Below are positions 45,680 to 55,366 of a stretch of 64,000 nucleotides of DNA, piece after piece (position 1 is the stretch's first letter; every line of letters starts with the position of its first letter). A program made the translations under genes and the position numbers. Below the pieces are notes generated by a model that saw only the letters and a list, made by a program, of their open reading frames with translations, was not told where the DNA came from and did no database searches. The DNA comes from Clostridium kluyveri (GTDB lineage: Bacteria; Bacillota; Clostridia; Clostridiales; Clostridiaceae): contig NZ_CP018335.1 in assembly GCF_001902295.1 (NCBI RefSeq), positions 1,240,001-1,304,000 on the forward strand, written 5' to 3'.

Positions 45680-46882
45680 TTATTCTTTTGTTCCCTGAAA
45701 GAAACCTGTGTCTTTTGTTATATAAATATATCCATTTTTATTTATTTCAGACTTTAAGAAATCTTTAAGATTATGGATTTTATTTTCATCAAATACATTT
45801 TTGGTATTTCCTGGCATGGAGAATATGTAGTCCATAAGAGGTTCAATAATTGTCAACTTTAAATTATCATTATATCGTGTTAGTGTTACATTTTTAAACC
45901 ATGTGGAGATTTTATCCAATCCGTTTTCAAGTTGAAAGCTTTCTGTAAGGTTCCAACTATCTGTAGTTATATTTTGTAAATTAGCACTTTTAACAATTTC
46001 TCTCATTTCTTTCATGTGATTTTTCCCAACTGTAGAAGCATAAAAATATCCTTTAGGTTTTAAAGTTCTATAAATTTCTGAAAGGGCTTTATCTATATTA
46101 GTAACATGGTAGAGCATATGGTTTGCGATTACTACATCAAAACTGTTATCTTTATAAGGAATATGCTGAACATCTACAATGTTAAACCTAAATCTCTTTA
46201 AATTTAACGTGAGATTTTTTTTAGTGTCCTCCAGCATTCCAGGAGAAAAATCAGTGAGAGTTATATCCCATCCCTCTGGAATTCTATCTAAATTTTTTTG
46301 CCACAATCGTCCATCACCACAGCCTAATTCCAATATGGAAACTTTATCTGGAAGATTTAGATGATTAAAAAACCACTTCATCCAACCCTGCTTATTGGTA
46401 CTAAAAAGTTCATGAATTTTTATTCTAGCTCTTAAATTAGAGGCATTTTCATATTGTTCCATCCACTTCTGATCTGTGTTTATTATATTTATTATATTTA
46501 CAAATTTATTCCAATTCAATTCTTTTTCACTGTCCATCATGTGTGCCGCTTCTTCTATGGACTTGATTACAGATTCTATGTGATATATCTTTTTTTTCAT
46601 TATTTTTTTCTGTATTTCAAGAGATTTTTTTAAATCTCTGTGATTTACGTCATAGTTCATTATTTTTGATATATCTTCTAGTGAAAGTCCTATGAATTTA
46701 AGCGTAAGTATTTTTTGCAGCTTACTGAAGTCCTCAAAGTTGTACAGTCTGTGGCCATATTTAGTATAAGAACAGGGCTTCAAAAGTCCTATTTTATCAT
46801 AATATCTTAGAGTTCTTAAAGTAACCCCTGATTTTTCAGCAAATTTACCAATGGTGAATAGATTAGATTTTTGTGTACACAT
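45680..46882 (-). CDS. MerR-family regulator fused to a SAM methyltransferase
   Basis: 400-residue fusion. Residues about 8-75 form a MerR winged helix (FTIGKFAEKSGVTLRTLRYY, then YDKIGLLKP). A coiled dimerisation helix follows at about 80-115. About 165-300 form a class I methyltransferase (ILELGCGDGRLW; VIANHMLYHVTNIDKALSEI). The C-terminal about 100 residues are unassigned. A ligand-binding methyltransferase domain used as sensor, or an enzyme that regulates its own operon, are both possible. ATG 46882 follows AGAGGTGAT. A MerR-type promoter with a 19-bp spacer lies upstream. The downstream aminotransferases are likely targets or co-transcribed. Confidence 0.85.
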   Translation of the reverse strand: MCTQKSNLFTIGKFAEKSGVTLRTLRYYDKIGLLKPCSYTKYGHRLYNFEDFSKLQKILTLKFIGLSLEDISKIMNYDVNHRDLKKSLEIQKKIMKKKIYHIESVIKSIEEAAHMMDSEKELNWNKFVNIINIINTDQKWMEQYENASNLRARIKIHELFSTNKQGWMKWFFNHLNLPDKVSILELGCGDGRLWQKNLDRIPEGWDITLTDFSPGMLEDTKKNLTLNLKRFRFNIVDVQHIPYKDNSFDVVIANHMLYHVTNIDKALSEIYRTLKPKGYFYASTVGKNHMKEMREIVKSANLQNITTDSWNLTESFQLENGLDKISTWFKNVTLTRYNDNLKLTIIEPLMDYIFSMPGNTKNVFDENKIHNLKDFLKSEINKNGYIYITKDTGFFQGTKE

Positions 46883-46904
46883 TAGTATCACCTCTACCTA
46901 AATT

Positions 46905-46935
46905 ATTGTACCATATGACGTAAGGTAAGGCGCAA
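46905..46935 (-). promoter_or_regulatory. MerR-type promoter with 19-bp spacer
   Basis: On the minus strand TTGCGC and TACAAT are separated by 19 bp. The spacer contains an imperfect dyad (ACCTTAC...ATATGGT). Over-long spacers with a central dyad are the hallmark of MerR-activated promoters. It precedes the MerR-methyltransferase gene and suggests autoregulation. Confidence 0.5.
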
Positions 46936-47219
46936 TAGATTTTCAAAAAGTATATTTCATAATAAAAATTAAATGACAACAAAATAATAAAAATGGGTAT
47001 CGGATAAATAAAATGGCTTATTATTGAATATAAACTTATTATATGGTAATATCATATAAAAGTAATGGAAGTCTTATATAATAATGTCGGATATAGTATT
47101 ATTTTTTAAATAAAGAGTTATAATTTAATTAATGAAATTTTTATTATAAATTTTTAGTGTATTTTTATTAAAAGAGGGATAAGAGCTATAGCCTTCAAGA
47201 GTTTGTATGGGTTTTTAAG

Positions 47220-47250
47220 AAGGGCATTTGTTTATTCAAAATGCCTTTTA
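47220..47250 (+). terminator. Hairpin with T tract upstream of glnS
   Basis: AAGGGCATTTG pairs with CAAAATGCCTTTT. It lies about 110 bases before glnS in a 470-bp intergenic region and is not preceded by a gene on the plus strand. It could be an attenuator of a leader transcript (starting somewhere in 47100-47180) or end a small RNA. I found no T-box motif. The rest of 46936-47359 shows nothing recognisable. Confidence 0.5.
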
Positions 47251-47359
47251 TTGCGAGCATAGAATTTAATTCTATAGCTGCAGATAAATGGTTAATTGTC
47301 TATAATTGGGCTGAATTGTCTTAAATATAAAAATAAGTTTTAGAAAAGGAAGGTTGTTT

Positions 47360-49030
47360 ATGGGAGATAATAATAATTCATCAAATTTTATTAAAAATAT
47401 AATTATAGAAGATTTAAAATCAGGAGAATATGAAAAGGTAGTAACTAGATTTCCCCCGGAGCCTAATGGATATTTGCACATAGGTCATGCAAAATCGATA
47501 GTCTTGAATTTCAGCTTGGCAGATGAATTTGAAGGAAAAGTTAATTTAAGGTTTGATGATACCAATCCTTCAAAAGAAGATGTGGAGTATGTAGAATCAA
47601 TAAAAGAAGATGTAAAGTGGCTTGGATATAATTGGAATAATCTGTGTTTTGCTTCTAGTTATTTTGAACGAATGTATGAATATGCTGTTTTTTTAATAAA
47701 AAAAGGAAAAGCATATGTATGTGATTTGACCGCCGATGAAATAAGAGAATATAGGGGCACTTTAACAAAACCAGGAAAGGAAAGTCCTTATAGAAATAGG
47801 GATGTAGAAGAAAATTTTAAGTTGTTTGAATGTATGAAAAATGGAGAATTTAAAGATGGAGAAAAGGTTTTAAGAGCAAAAATTGATATGGATTCTCCCA
47901 ACATAAACATGAGAGATCCTGTATTATATAGAATAGCTCATGCAAGTCATCATAATACTGGAGATAGATGGTGCATATATCCTATGTATGATTTTGCTCA
48001 TCCCTTAGAAGATGCTATTGAAGGAGTTACTCATTCTATATGTACACTTGAATTTGAAGATCATAGGCCTCTTTACGACTGGATAATACGGGAATGTGAA
48101 ATAGAAAATAGACCTAAACAAATAGAATTTGCTAGATTAAATATGACAAATACAGTTATGAGTAAGAGAAAACTTAAAAAGCTTGTAGATGAAAATTTTG
48201 TAGATGGATGGGATGATCCACGTATGCCGACCATTGCAGGTTTGAGAAGAAGAGGATTTACTCCAGAAGCTATTAGAAATTTTTGCAGGGCAATAGGGGT
48301 GTCTAAAGCTAGCAGTATAGTAGATTCTCAGATGCTTGATTATTTTTTAAGAGATGATCTTGAGAAAAAAGCTCCTAGAACTATGGCTATATTAAATCCT
48401 CTTAAGGTCGTAATAACTAATTATCCAGAGGGAAAAACAGAAACTTTTAAAATTGAGAATAATCCTGATGATTTTAATGCAGGAGTTAGAGAAGTGCCTT
48501 TTTCAAGAGAAATATATATAGAACAAGAAGATTTTATGGAAAATCCACCTAAAAAGTACTACAGATTGTTCCCAGGGAATGAAGTCAGGTTAAAAAGCGC
48601 TTATTTTATAAAATGTACTGAAGCCGTTAAAGATAAAGATGGAAATGTCATAGAATTACGCTGTACTTATGATCCTGCATCAAAGGGTGGAAATAGCCCT
48701 GATGGAAGAAAAGTAAGAGGCACACTTCATTGGATAAATGTAAATACTGCAATTCCAGCAGAAATGAGGCTTTATGAACCTTTGATATTGGAACAGCAGG
48801 AAAGGGAAGGAGAAGAAGATTCCTTTTTAGATTATGTTAATCCTAATTCTCTAAAGGTTGTAAAAGGTTTTGTAGAACCTGATATGAAACGTGTAAAATC
48901 AGATGAAAAATTTCAGTTTTTTAGACACGGATATTTTGTTTTAGACGGAAAATGTAGTAAAAATGGTGAATTAGTATTTAATAGGATAGCATCTCTTAAA
49001 AGTTCTTTTAAGATATCAGAGAATAAGTAA
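47360..49030 (+). CDS. glnS: Glutaminyl-tRNA synthetase
   Basis: 556-residue class I aminoacyl-tRNA synthetase: HIGH motif in PEPNGYLHIGHAKSI (about 35), KMSKS-type motif TVMSKRKLKKL (about 271-281), FDDTNPSKED and a two-barrel anticodon-binding C-terminus (about 340-550; NSPDGRKVRGTLHWINV). These are GlnRS rather than GluRS signatures. Many Firmicutes lack GlnRS and use GatCAB; its presence fits the subset of clostridia that have both. ATG 47360 is preferred over an upstream TTG because GGAAGG is well spaced to it. Confidence 0.94.
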   Translation: MGDNNNSSNFIKNIIIEDLKSGEYEKVVTRFPPEPNGYLHIGHAKSIVLNFSLADEFEGKVNLRFDDTNPSKEDVEYVESIKEDVKWLGYNWNNLCFASSYFERMYEYAVFLIKKGKAYVCDLTADEIREYRGTLTKPGKESPYRNRDVEENFKLFECMKNGEFKDGEKVLRAKIDMDSPNINMRDPVLYRIAHASHHNTGDRWCIYPMYDFAHPLEDAIEGVTHSICTLEFEDHRPLYDWIIRECEIENRPKQIEFARLNMTNTVMSKRKLKKLVDENFVDGWDDPRMPTIAGLRRRGFTPEAIRNFCRAIGVSKASSIVDSQMLDYFLRDDLEKKAPRTMAILNPLKVVITNYPEGKTETFKIENNPDDFNAGVREVPFSREIYIEQEDFMENPPKKYYRLFPGNEVRLKSAYFIKCTEAVKDKDGNVIELRCTYDPASKGGNSPDGRKVRGTLHWINVNTAIPAEMRLYEPLILEQQEREGEEDSFLDYVNPNSLKVVKGFVEPDMKRVKSDEKFQFFRHGYFVLDGKCSKNGELVFNRIASLKSSFKISENK

Positions 49031-49213
49031 ATAAATTAAACTATTTACTTAAAAAAGGTTAGATTTTGTTTATAATTAATTTAGATAAAAATATAATGAA
49101 TAGACTATTAATGAAATTATAGTTTTCTTATGGTCTGCATAAAAAATAGAATAATATAGGTGTTGGCTCAGGATAAATCTTTTGTAGCATATGGGGTTGG
49201 GGAGATAGATGTT

Positions 49214-50053
49214 ATGAATAAATATGAATATAGAATTAAGAAGAATAAAATTATTAGAAGAAGAAATAAGATTCTTACTGCAGCTTTTACTTTAATGGTT
49301 TTTTCTTGGGGGTTTTACATAGGAAATAAACTTGCTTCTCAAAAAAATACTGAACAAAACGCAGTAGTGGCACAGACGGAAGATCAGAATGCATTAAAAA
49401 AGAGGTTCACTACTTTCCAACCACCAGGAGAGTACAAGCCTTGGGAATTTAAGAGAGAAGATGGCAGGAAAGTGGCATATTTAACTTTCGATGATGGTCC
49501 TTCTATAAACAATACTCCAGAGGTACTCAGAATACTAAAAGAGAATGATATAAAGGCAACCTTTTTTCTAATTGGTCAAAATGCTGAGAAGTATAGAGAA
49601 TTAGTTAAACGCGAAGTAAAAGAAGGACATGTGGTAGGTAATCATACTTATAGTCATAGATTAAGATATAGAGAAGATCCATCAGTATTTGTAGAGGATG
49701 TAAATAAATGTGATTTAGTGTTAAAATCAATATTAGGACAAGATTACAATTTAAAACTGTTAAGATTTCCAGGAGGATCTTTTACTACAGCACATTTAAA
49801 TATGCAGCCTTTTAAGGATGCTATTACGAAAGAGGGATATCATTTTGTAAATTGGAATGATATGACGGGAGATGCTAATGGAAATAATCTGCCTGTAGAT
49901 ATTCTTATGAATAATTTGAAGAAGTATACTACTGATAATACGGTGGTGATTCTGATGCATGATGCTCCAGCAAAAACTACCACAGTAGAAGCTCTTCCAG
50001 AGGTAATACAATATTTAAAATCTAATGGATATATTTTTGAAACTTTAAATTAA
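49214..50053 (+). CDS. Membrane-anchored polysaccharide deacetylase (NodB domain)
   Basis: 279-residue protein: short basic cytoplasmic N-terminus, one TM anchor (about 22-40, ILTAAFTLMVFSWGFYIG), then a NodB homology domain (about 85-275). Metal and catalytic motifs: YLTFDDGPS (Asp pair), GHVVGNHTYSH (His pair), LRFPGGSF, and VILMHDAPA near the end. It deacetylates N-acetylglucosamine residues of peptidoglycan or another glycan, contributing to lysozyme resistance or spore cortex change. ATG 49214 follows GGGAGATAGA; the upstream TTG at 49160 is less likely. Confidence 0.9.
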   Translation: MNKYEYRIKKNKIIRRRNKILTAAFTLMVFSWGFYIGNKLASQKNTEQNAVVAQTEDQNALKKRFTTFQPPGEYKPWEFKREDGRKVAYLTFDDGPSINNTPEVLRILKENDIKATFFLIGQNAEKYRELVKREVKEGHVVGNHTYSHRLRYREDPSVFVEDVNKCDLVLKSILGQDYNLKLLRFPGGSFTTAHLNMQPFKDAITKEGYHFVNWNDMTGDANGNNLPVDILMNNLKKYTTDNTVVILMHDAPAKTTTVEALPEVIQYLKSNGYIFETLN

Positions 50054-50080
50054 TAATAAGGTAGTCTATGAATTATTTAT

Positions 50081-50125
50081 ATATATGTGCATAAATTAAT
50101 TAATTTATGCACATATATATTTTTA
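50081..50125. terminator. Perfect palindrome between deacetylase and asnB
   Basis: A perfect 38-bp palindrome (19 + 19, core GTGCATAAATTAATTAATTT) followed by TATTTTT. It acts as the terminator of the deacetylase gene; the symmetrical form could also bind a regulator. Confidence 0.7.
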
Positions 50126-50211
50126 AATCATAAATTATAATTAAGTACGTAAAATAGTGGTAGAACATACTTTAATGTTAATTAATAAATTATTTGGAGG
50201 TAACTTCTCTT

Positions 50212-52053
50212 ATGTGTGGAATTGCAGGATGGATTAATCTAAAAGAGGATATTTCTAAAAATAGAGATATAATTTTAAATATGACAAATACGTTAAAAGA
50301 AAGAGGTCCTGATGATCATGGATATTATTTTTCCAAAAATGTGCTATTAGGCCATAGGAGACTTATAGTGGTAGACCCTTCAGGCGGCGCTCAGCCTATG
50401 TCCAAAAGTGTAAATGGGAAAAAATATATAATTGTATATAATGGGGAACTTTATAATACTGAAGATTTAAGAAAAGTACTTATAAAACAAAATTATTCTT
50501 TCAACTCATATTCAGATACGGAAGTACTGCTTACCAGTTATATACATTGGGGAGTAGATTGTGTAAAGCATATAAATGGTATATATGCTTTTGCAATTTG
50601 GGATGAATTTGAAAGTAGATTATTTATGGCAAGGGATCCCTTGGGAGTAAAACCTTTATTTTATGCAATAAGAAATAACTCTCTTTTATTTGGTTCGGAA
50701 ATTAAAACACTTTTAGCACACCCCTATGTGGAACCAATAGTAGATAAGGAAGGATTAACTGAAATATTTGCTCTGGGGCCTGCAAGATCTTTAGGGGGAG
50801 GTATATTCAAGAATATACATGAAGTACCTCCAGCTAATTATGGAATATATACAGAAGATGGGTTTAAATTAAAAGAATACTGGAAGCCTGAGTGCAGGAT
50901 TCATAATGAAGATATAGAAACTACAGCAGAACATGTAAAAAGTCTTTTGGTAGATGCTATAAAAAGGCAGCTGGTAGCAGATGTTCCCATTTGTACATTT
51001 CTTTCAGGCGGGCTTGATTCCAGTGCAATATCTGCAGTGGCAGCTTCGGAATTTAAAGAACAGGGAAAAATTTTAAATACCTATTCTATTGACTATGAAG
51101 ATAATGATAAATACTTTGAAGCAAATGACTTTGAACCTACCCCTGATAGAATTTGGGCCTTAAGAATGTCAGAATATATAAACAGCAATCATCATGGAAT
51201 TATAAATACTAGTGAAAATTTAGCTAATGCATTGTATAATTCTGTAAAGGCCAGTGATCTTCCGGGGATGGCGGATATTGACTCATCTTTATATCTTTTT
51301 TGTAGAGAAATTAGAAAAGATAATACTGTGGCTTTATCAGGGGAGTGCGCAGATGAAATATTTGGTGGGTACCCCTGGTACAGAAGGCCGGAAGATATTA
51401 ATGCCCATACTTTTCCATGGTCTAAATCTGTAGGTGCTAGAAAAGAAATTCTATCTCATGAATTAAAGTCTCTTGATCTGGAGGAATATTTAAAAGAACA
51501 ATATGAAAGCAGCATAAAGCAGGTTCCTCATTTAGAGGGAGAATCAAAATTAGAACATCGCATGAGAGAATTATTTTATTTGAATATTAAATGGTTTATG
51601 ATTACTTTATTAAATAGAAAAGATAGAATGAGTATGTCAAATAGTCTAGAAGTGAGAGTTCCTTTTGCAGACTATAGATTGGTAGAATATGCTTTTAATA
51701 TACCTTCTGAAATAAAATTTTATAAAGGCAGAGAAAAAGGATTATTGAGAAAAGCTTTAAAAGGAATATTACCAGAGGATATTATTGAGAGAAAAAAGAG
51801 TCCTTATCCTAAAACCCATAATCCCGAATATACTAAAAGAGTTCAAAAATGGATGAAAAATATAATGAAGGATAAAACATCTCCTATTCTTAATCTCATA
51901 GATAAAAAGGCGGTGAAGACTTTAATAGAAACAGGAGGGGCCTCTTTTAAAGCACCCTGGTTTGGACAGCTTATGAGAGGACCACAATTACTGGCCTATC
52001 TAATACAGGTTAATGAATGGCTTAAGGAGTATAAAGTTAAAATAGAAATATAA
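50212..52053 (+). CDS. asnB: Asparagine synthetase (glutamine-hydrolysing)
   Basis: 613-residue enzyme making asparagine from aspartate, ATP and glutamine. The start is fixed at 50212 by the N-terminal nucleophile Cys2 (MCGIAGW), which must be exposed; TTGGAGG precedes it. Class II glutaminase domain about 2-210 (RLIVVDPSGGAQPM; YNGELYNTEDLR). Synthetase domain with PP-loop FLSGGLDSSAISAV (about 264), then SGECADEIFGGYPWYRR and RKDRMSMSNSLEVRVPFAD. Full length. Monocistronic with a strong terminator. Confidence 0.95.
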   Translation: MCGIAGWINLKEDISKNRDIILNMTNTLKERGPDDHGYYFSKNVLLGHRRLIVVDPSGGAQPMSKSVNGKKYIIVYNGELYNTEDLRKVLIKQNYSFNSYSDTEVLLTSYIHWGVDCVKHINGIYAFAIWDEFESRLFMARDPLGVKPLFYAIRNNSLLFGSEIKTLLAHPYVEPIVDKEGLTEIFALGPARSLGGGIFKNIHEVPPANYGIYTEDGFKLKEYWKPECRIHNEDIETTAEHVKSLLVDAIKRQLVADVPICTFLSGGLDSSAISAVAASEFKEQGKILNTYSIDYEDNDKYFEANDFEPTPDRIWALRMSEYINSNHHGIINTSENLANALYNSVKASDLPGMADIDSSLYLFCREIRKDNTVALSGECADEIFGGYPWYRRPEDINAHTFPWSKSVGARKEILSHELKSLDLEEYLKEQYESSIKQVPHLEGESKLEHRMRELFYLNIKWFMITLLNRKDRMSMSNSLEVRVPFADYRLVEYAFNIPSEIKFYKGREKGLLRKALKGILPEDIIERKKSPYPKTHNPEYTKRVQKWMKNIMKDKTSPILNLIDKKAVKTLIETGGASFKAPWFGQLMRGPQLLAYLIQVNEWLKEYKVKIEI

Positions 52054-52105
52054 AAATATGCGGTGCTTATGATTAAAATGTTATAAGCACTGCATATTTT
52101 TATTT
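52052..52105 (+). terminator. Terminator of asnB
   Basis: AAAAATATGCGGTGCTTAT pairs with ATAAGCACTGCATATTTTT directly at the asnB stop. Confidence 0.85.
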
Positions 52106-52196
52106 AAAATAATTTTAAATAACTGTTGATTTTTCATGAAAATAGTATATAATGAATATTAATAAATAATAATTATTGAAATGGGAGGTATTTCTA

Positions 52197-52796
52197 ATGA
52201 TTAAAAATTTTTATGAAGCGGTAAAACATAGAAGAAGTATTTATGGTATAAGTAAGGAAAAAGTTATTTCTGATGATAGAATAATAGAGGTGGTTGAAGA
52301 AGCGATAAAAAATGCACCCTCGGCGTTTAATTCTCAAACTGCTAGAGTAGTAGTTCTTTTAGGACAAAATCATGATAAATTATGGGATATTACAGAAGGA
52401 GAACTTAAGAAAAGAGTTCCTGCTGAGAGATTTTCAAAAACAGCAGAAAAGATTCAATCTTTCAGAAGCGGGTATGGTTCAGTCTTATTCTTTGAGGATG
52501 AAGATGCTGTATCTGAACTTGAAAAGAATTTTCCAAGGTATAAGGAAAATTTTCCAATATGGTCCCAACAAGGTTCTGCAATACTTCAATATATAATATG
52601 GACTTCATTAGAGGTAGAAGGATTTGGAGCTTCAATTCAGCATTATAATCCTCTTATAGATGAAGAAGTAAAGAAAACATATAATATACCAGATAATTGG
52701 AAATTAATTGCACAGCTTCCATTTGGAAAACCAACTATACCAGCTGGAGAAAAAGAAATTAAACCATTAAAAGATAGATTGAAAATATTTAAGTAA
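52197..52796 (+). CDS. Nitroreductase-family FMN oxidoreductase
   Basis: 199-residue nitroreductase-fold protein: FMN-phosphate binding region KHRRSIYGIS (about 10-19), NAPSAFNSQTARVVVL (about 40-55), SQQGSAILQYIIWTSLEVEG (about 123) and a C-terminal GEKEIKPLKDRLKIFK. It resembles fatty-acid-repression-like (Frm2/HBN1, YdgI-like) small members. NAD(P)H-dependent reduction of nitro or quinone compounds is the family chemistry; physiological substrate unknown. ATG at 52197 follows GGGAGG; the longer start at 52176 has none. Confidence 0.87.
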   Translation: MIKNFYEAVKHRRSIYGISKEKVISDDRIIEVVEEAIKNAPSAFNSQTARVVVLLGQNHDKLWDITEGELKKRVPAERFSKTAEKIQSFRSGYGSVLFFEDEDAVSELEKNFPRYKENFPIWSQQGSAILQYIIWTSLEVEGFGASIQHYNPLIDEEVKKTYNIPDNWKLIAQLPFGKPTIPAGEKEIKPLKDRLKIFK

Positions 52797-52801
52797 ATAT
52801 G

Positions 52802-52842
52802 AAAGCAGCTTTCTTACAAAAATTTGGAGGAAGCTGCTTTTT
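52802..52842 (+). terminator. Terminator of the nitroreductase gene
   Basis: AAAGCAGCTTTC pairs with GGAAGCTGCTTTTT, just after the stop. Confidence 0.8.
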
Positions 52843-52950
52843 ACATGAAATTTCAACAGTATATTTTTATTTTAAGAAGTATTTGTTTATGTTTTTGTAT
52901 CCATTGTGGTAAAATAAATTATAAATCTACATTATTTTAGGGGGCATTTT

Positions 52951-54327
52951 ATGAAAAATCTACATTTTAAAGTTGGATATGAAATAAAGTATGCGAAGTT
53001 AAGTTTAAATTCAATATCTATCTACAGGGAACTACTGAGGGACAAGGTAATTCTAGGTTTAATAGATTTTCTTGAACTTATTTGTCAGGGTAAGATATAT
53101 ATAGAATCTGTTATCAGATTATACAATGAATTCTTTTTTTTATTGGTACATAAAGGATATTCTTCTTTAGAAGATTATATTATAGATGAGATAATTTTTA
53201 GTGAAAATCCATTTTCAAAAGGAGCAGAAAACAAAAGTTTTAATAAATTTGAAAATTCCATCAAAAGTGCTGCGGCTAATGATTTAGAGAGTTTAAGGCA
53301 TATTGCAAGATTGAATTTTTCAAATATAAAAGAAATGTTATTGAATTATTTTCAAAATGATGAATTTAAAGAGATAATAGAAAAACTTCCAGAATTGAAA
53401 GATGAAAATGATTTTAGAGAACATAATTATGCTAATCATATAAGGGATTTAAAGGAAAAGTTTCATTACAGTAGTAATTGGAGTGAATGTATAGAAGAAC
53501 TTGAAAAATTTCATGAAGATTATGGCTGCGGAATGTTTGTTCGCTATAGAGCTTTTATATGGGAATATATTGATGGAAAAGGAGAATTTAAAGGTATTGA
53601 AAAGCCAGATCCTATTAGTCTTTCAGATCTTGTGGCCTATGAAAGTGAACGTTCTGTAATAATAGAAAATACCCTTCAATTTCTTAGAGGATTTTCTGCA
53701 AATAATGTTTTAATACATGGAGATCGTGGAACAGGCAAATCCTCTACAGTAAAGGCCATACTTAATAAATATTATACAGAAGGATTAAGGATGATTGAAC
53801 TTCCAAAAGCTTATTTAAAGGATTTTGCAGATATAATAAGAGTTTTGAAGACTAGAACCCAAAAGTTCATTATATTTATAGATGATTTGGTATTTGAAGA
53901 CAATGAAGGGAGTTATACAGCCCTTAAATCCATACTTGAAGGGGGACTTGAGAATAAATCCCAGAATGTATTGATATATGCTACCTCTAACAGGAGACAT
54001 CTTGTTAAGGAGTATTTCAATGAAAGAGGTGTATTTCCTTCTCCTAATTTTAGTGAAGAAATTCACGGGGGGGACAGTGTTCAGGAAAAGCTTTCACTGG
54101 CAGATAGATTTGGAATAAATGTAGTATTTGTATCCCCAGATAAAAATAAATATTTACAGATTGTAGATGGAATTGCCAAGAATAGAAATTTAAAAATAGA
54201 TAGGGAAACATTACATAAAGAAGCTCTTAAATGGGAAAGATGGTATAATGGGCGTTCGGCAAGGACTGCCAGACAATTTATAGATTGGATAGAAGGTCAT
54301 GAAAGGACAGAAGATTATAAAGTTTAA
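52951..54327 (+). CDS. AAA-type ATPase of the DUF815 family
   Basis: 458-residue protein. The N-terminal half (about 1-215) is helical and clostridial-specific in look. The C-terminal DUF815 ATPase domain (about 220-450) has Walker A VLIHGDRGTGKSSTVKAIL, Walker B KFIIFIDDLVFED, sensor-1-like VLIYATSNRRHLVKEYF, and an arginine-rich ending with YNGRSARTARQFIDWI. Function of the family is unknown; it is common as a single copy in clostridia. Start ATG preceded by AGGGGG; the promoter TTGTAT..TAAAAT region lies just upstream. Monocistronic with terminator. Confidence 0.87.
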   Translation: MKNLHFKVGYEIKYAKLSLNSISIYRELLRDKVILGLIDFLELICQGKIYIESVIRLYNEFFFLLVHKGYSSLEDYIIDEIIFSENPFSKGAENKSFNKFENSIKSAAANDLESLRHIARLNFSNIKEMLLNYFQNDEFKEIIEKLPELKDENDFREHNYANHIRDLKEKFHYSSNWSECIEELEKFHEDYGCGMFVRYRAFIWEYIDGKGEFKGIEKPDPISLSDLVAYESERSVIIENTLQFLRGFSANNVLIHGDRGTGKSSTVKAILNKYYTEGLRMIELPKAYLKDFADIIRVLKTRTQKFIIFIDDLVFEDNEGSYTALKSILEGGLENKSQNVLIYATSNRRHLVKEYFNERGVFPSPNFSEEIHGGDSVQEKLSLADRFGINVVFVSPDKNKYLQIVDGIAKNRNLKIDRETLHKEALKWERWYNGRSARTARQFIDWIEGHERTEDYKV

Positions 54328-54331
54328 AGGT

Positions 54332-54375
54332 AAAACTCAGGAATCAATTTTAGAATTCCTGAGTTTTAATTTTTG
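54332..54375. terminator. Bidirectional terminator after the DUF815 gene
   Basis: AAAACTCAGGAAT pairs with ATTCCTGAGTTTT, followed by AATTTTTG. It separates convergent genes. Confidence 0.82.
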
Positions 54376-54395
54376 TTTCTATAATAATAAATTTA

Positions 54396-55289
54396 TTATA
54401 TGTTTATACAATATTTTTCTCCCATCTTTACAGGATAATAGGATCTCTTGGCTTTTCTAAGACCTTCAATGCCTAAATCTTGTTCTCTATTTATATATTT
54501 AACGTCGGATAAATAATTTTCTACAAAGGTTTTATTGGTAAAAGTGTATATTCCCCGTATAGAAGAACTTCCCTTTTCTATGTGAATAATTGCCATGTTG
54601 GAATTTACCTTTTCCCCTATGGTAAAAGCGGATATTTTATCATCTACATATACAGCCATTGCCTCTAAATTTAATTTTTCCATGTTAAATACAATTTCTT
54701 TAATACCTTCTAATTCATATTTTAAATATTTATTACTACAATTTTTTTGTTCATACCAGCTCCTGGCTGCACTTATAATGTCTGTTTTTACTTCTGAATC
54801 ATAGAAATCCTTAACGGTATAATTATAGGTCTTTATAAAATAATTGTAATGATTTTTTTTCGAATGAAGCTTTTTACCAGATAAAGTAATAAGCTTTTGA
54901 GTGGTGTAAATATAATCAAAATTATTTATATCTGGTTTTGAATGGACAGCCTCCCCATAGATTTCTTTTAAATCACTTAAAAATTTTCCTTCAGCATCTT
55001 TAAATAAATAGGGCATATTATTTTCTTCTTTATATTCTGTAAGTTCTTTTATTATATTTTTAATATTGTCTTTAGTATATCCTATAGGCTGCATAAAGTG
55101 GTAATTACCGCTGAAGTCTTTTTTCTTTATAATAAGAGCATTATCATATATGGTATATTTGATATCACATCCTTTTCTCCATATAATTAGACTGGTGAAA
55201 GAATATTCACTTGTATCAAAATTATAGTTAACTAAATATTTATCAAAAATGCTTTTATCGTCAATAGTTATAGGTTTAAATGTAAGCAT
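54396..55289 (-). CDS. DUF2156 / phosphatidylglycerol lysyltransferase C-terminal-like protein
   Basis: 297-residue soluble protein of the DUF2156 (LPG_synthase_C-like, double GNAT fold) family: FKPITIDDKSIFDKYLVNYN at the N-terminus, YSFTSLIIWRKGCDIKY (about 32), then NNFDYIYTTQKLITLSGKKL (about 122), KLHSKKNHYNYFIKTY and a C-terminal YINREQDLGIEGLRKAKRSYYPV. This last block is diagnostic. The family is related to aminoacyl-tRNA-dependent transferases; stand-alone cytosolic members have unknown substrate. No strong ribosome site is seen before the ATG. It lies upstream of a hairpin convergent with the DUF815 gene. Confidence 0.8.
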   Translation of the reverse strand: MLTFKPITIDDKSIFDKYLVNYNFDTSEYSFTSLIIWRKGCDIKYTIYDNALIIKKKDFSGNYHFMQPIGYTKDNIKNIIKELTEYKEENNMPYLFKDAEGKFLSDLKEIYGEAVHSKPDINNFDYIYTTQKLITLSGKKLHSKKNHYNYFIKTYNYTVKDFYDSEVKTDIISAARSWYEQKNCSNKYLKYELEGIKEIVFNMEKLNLEAMAVYVDDKISAFTIGEKVNSNMAIIHIEKGSSSIRGIYTFTNKTFVENYLSDVKYINREQDLGIEGLRKAKRSYYPVKMGEKYCINI

Positions 55290-55366
55290 AAAAATTCTGC
55301 AACTTAATAAAATAGTGCATACATTAAAAAATGGAGCACATTATTCTACTGGCAGTATACCTCCTT

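Noticed and set aside
47150..47250. T-box leader for glnS
   Set aside because: No GGTGGAACCGCG-like T-box sequence is present; only a terminator hairpin.
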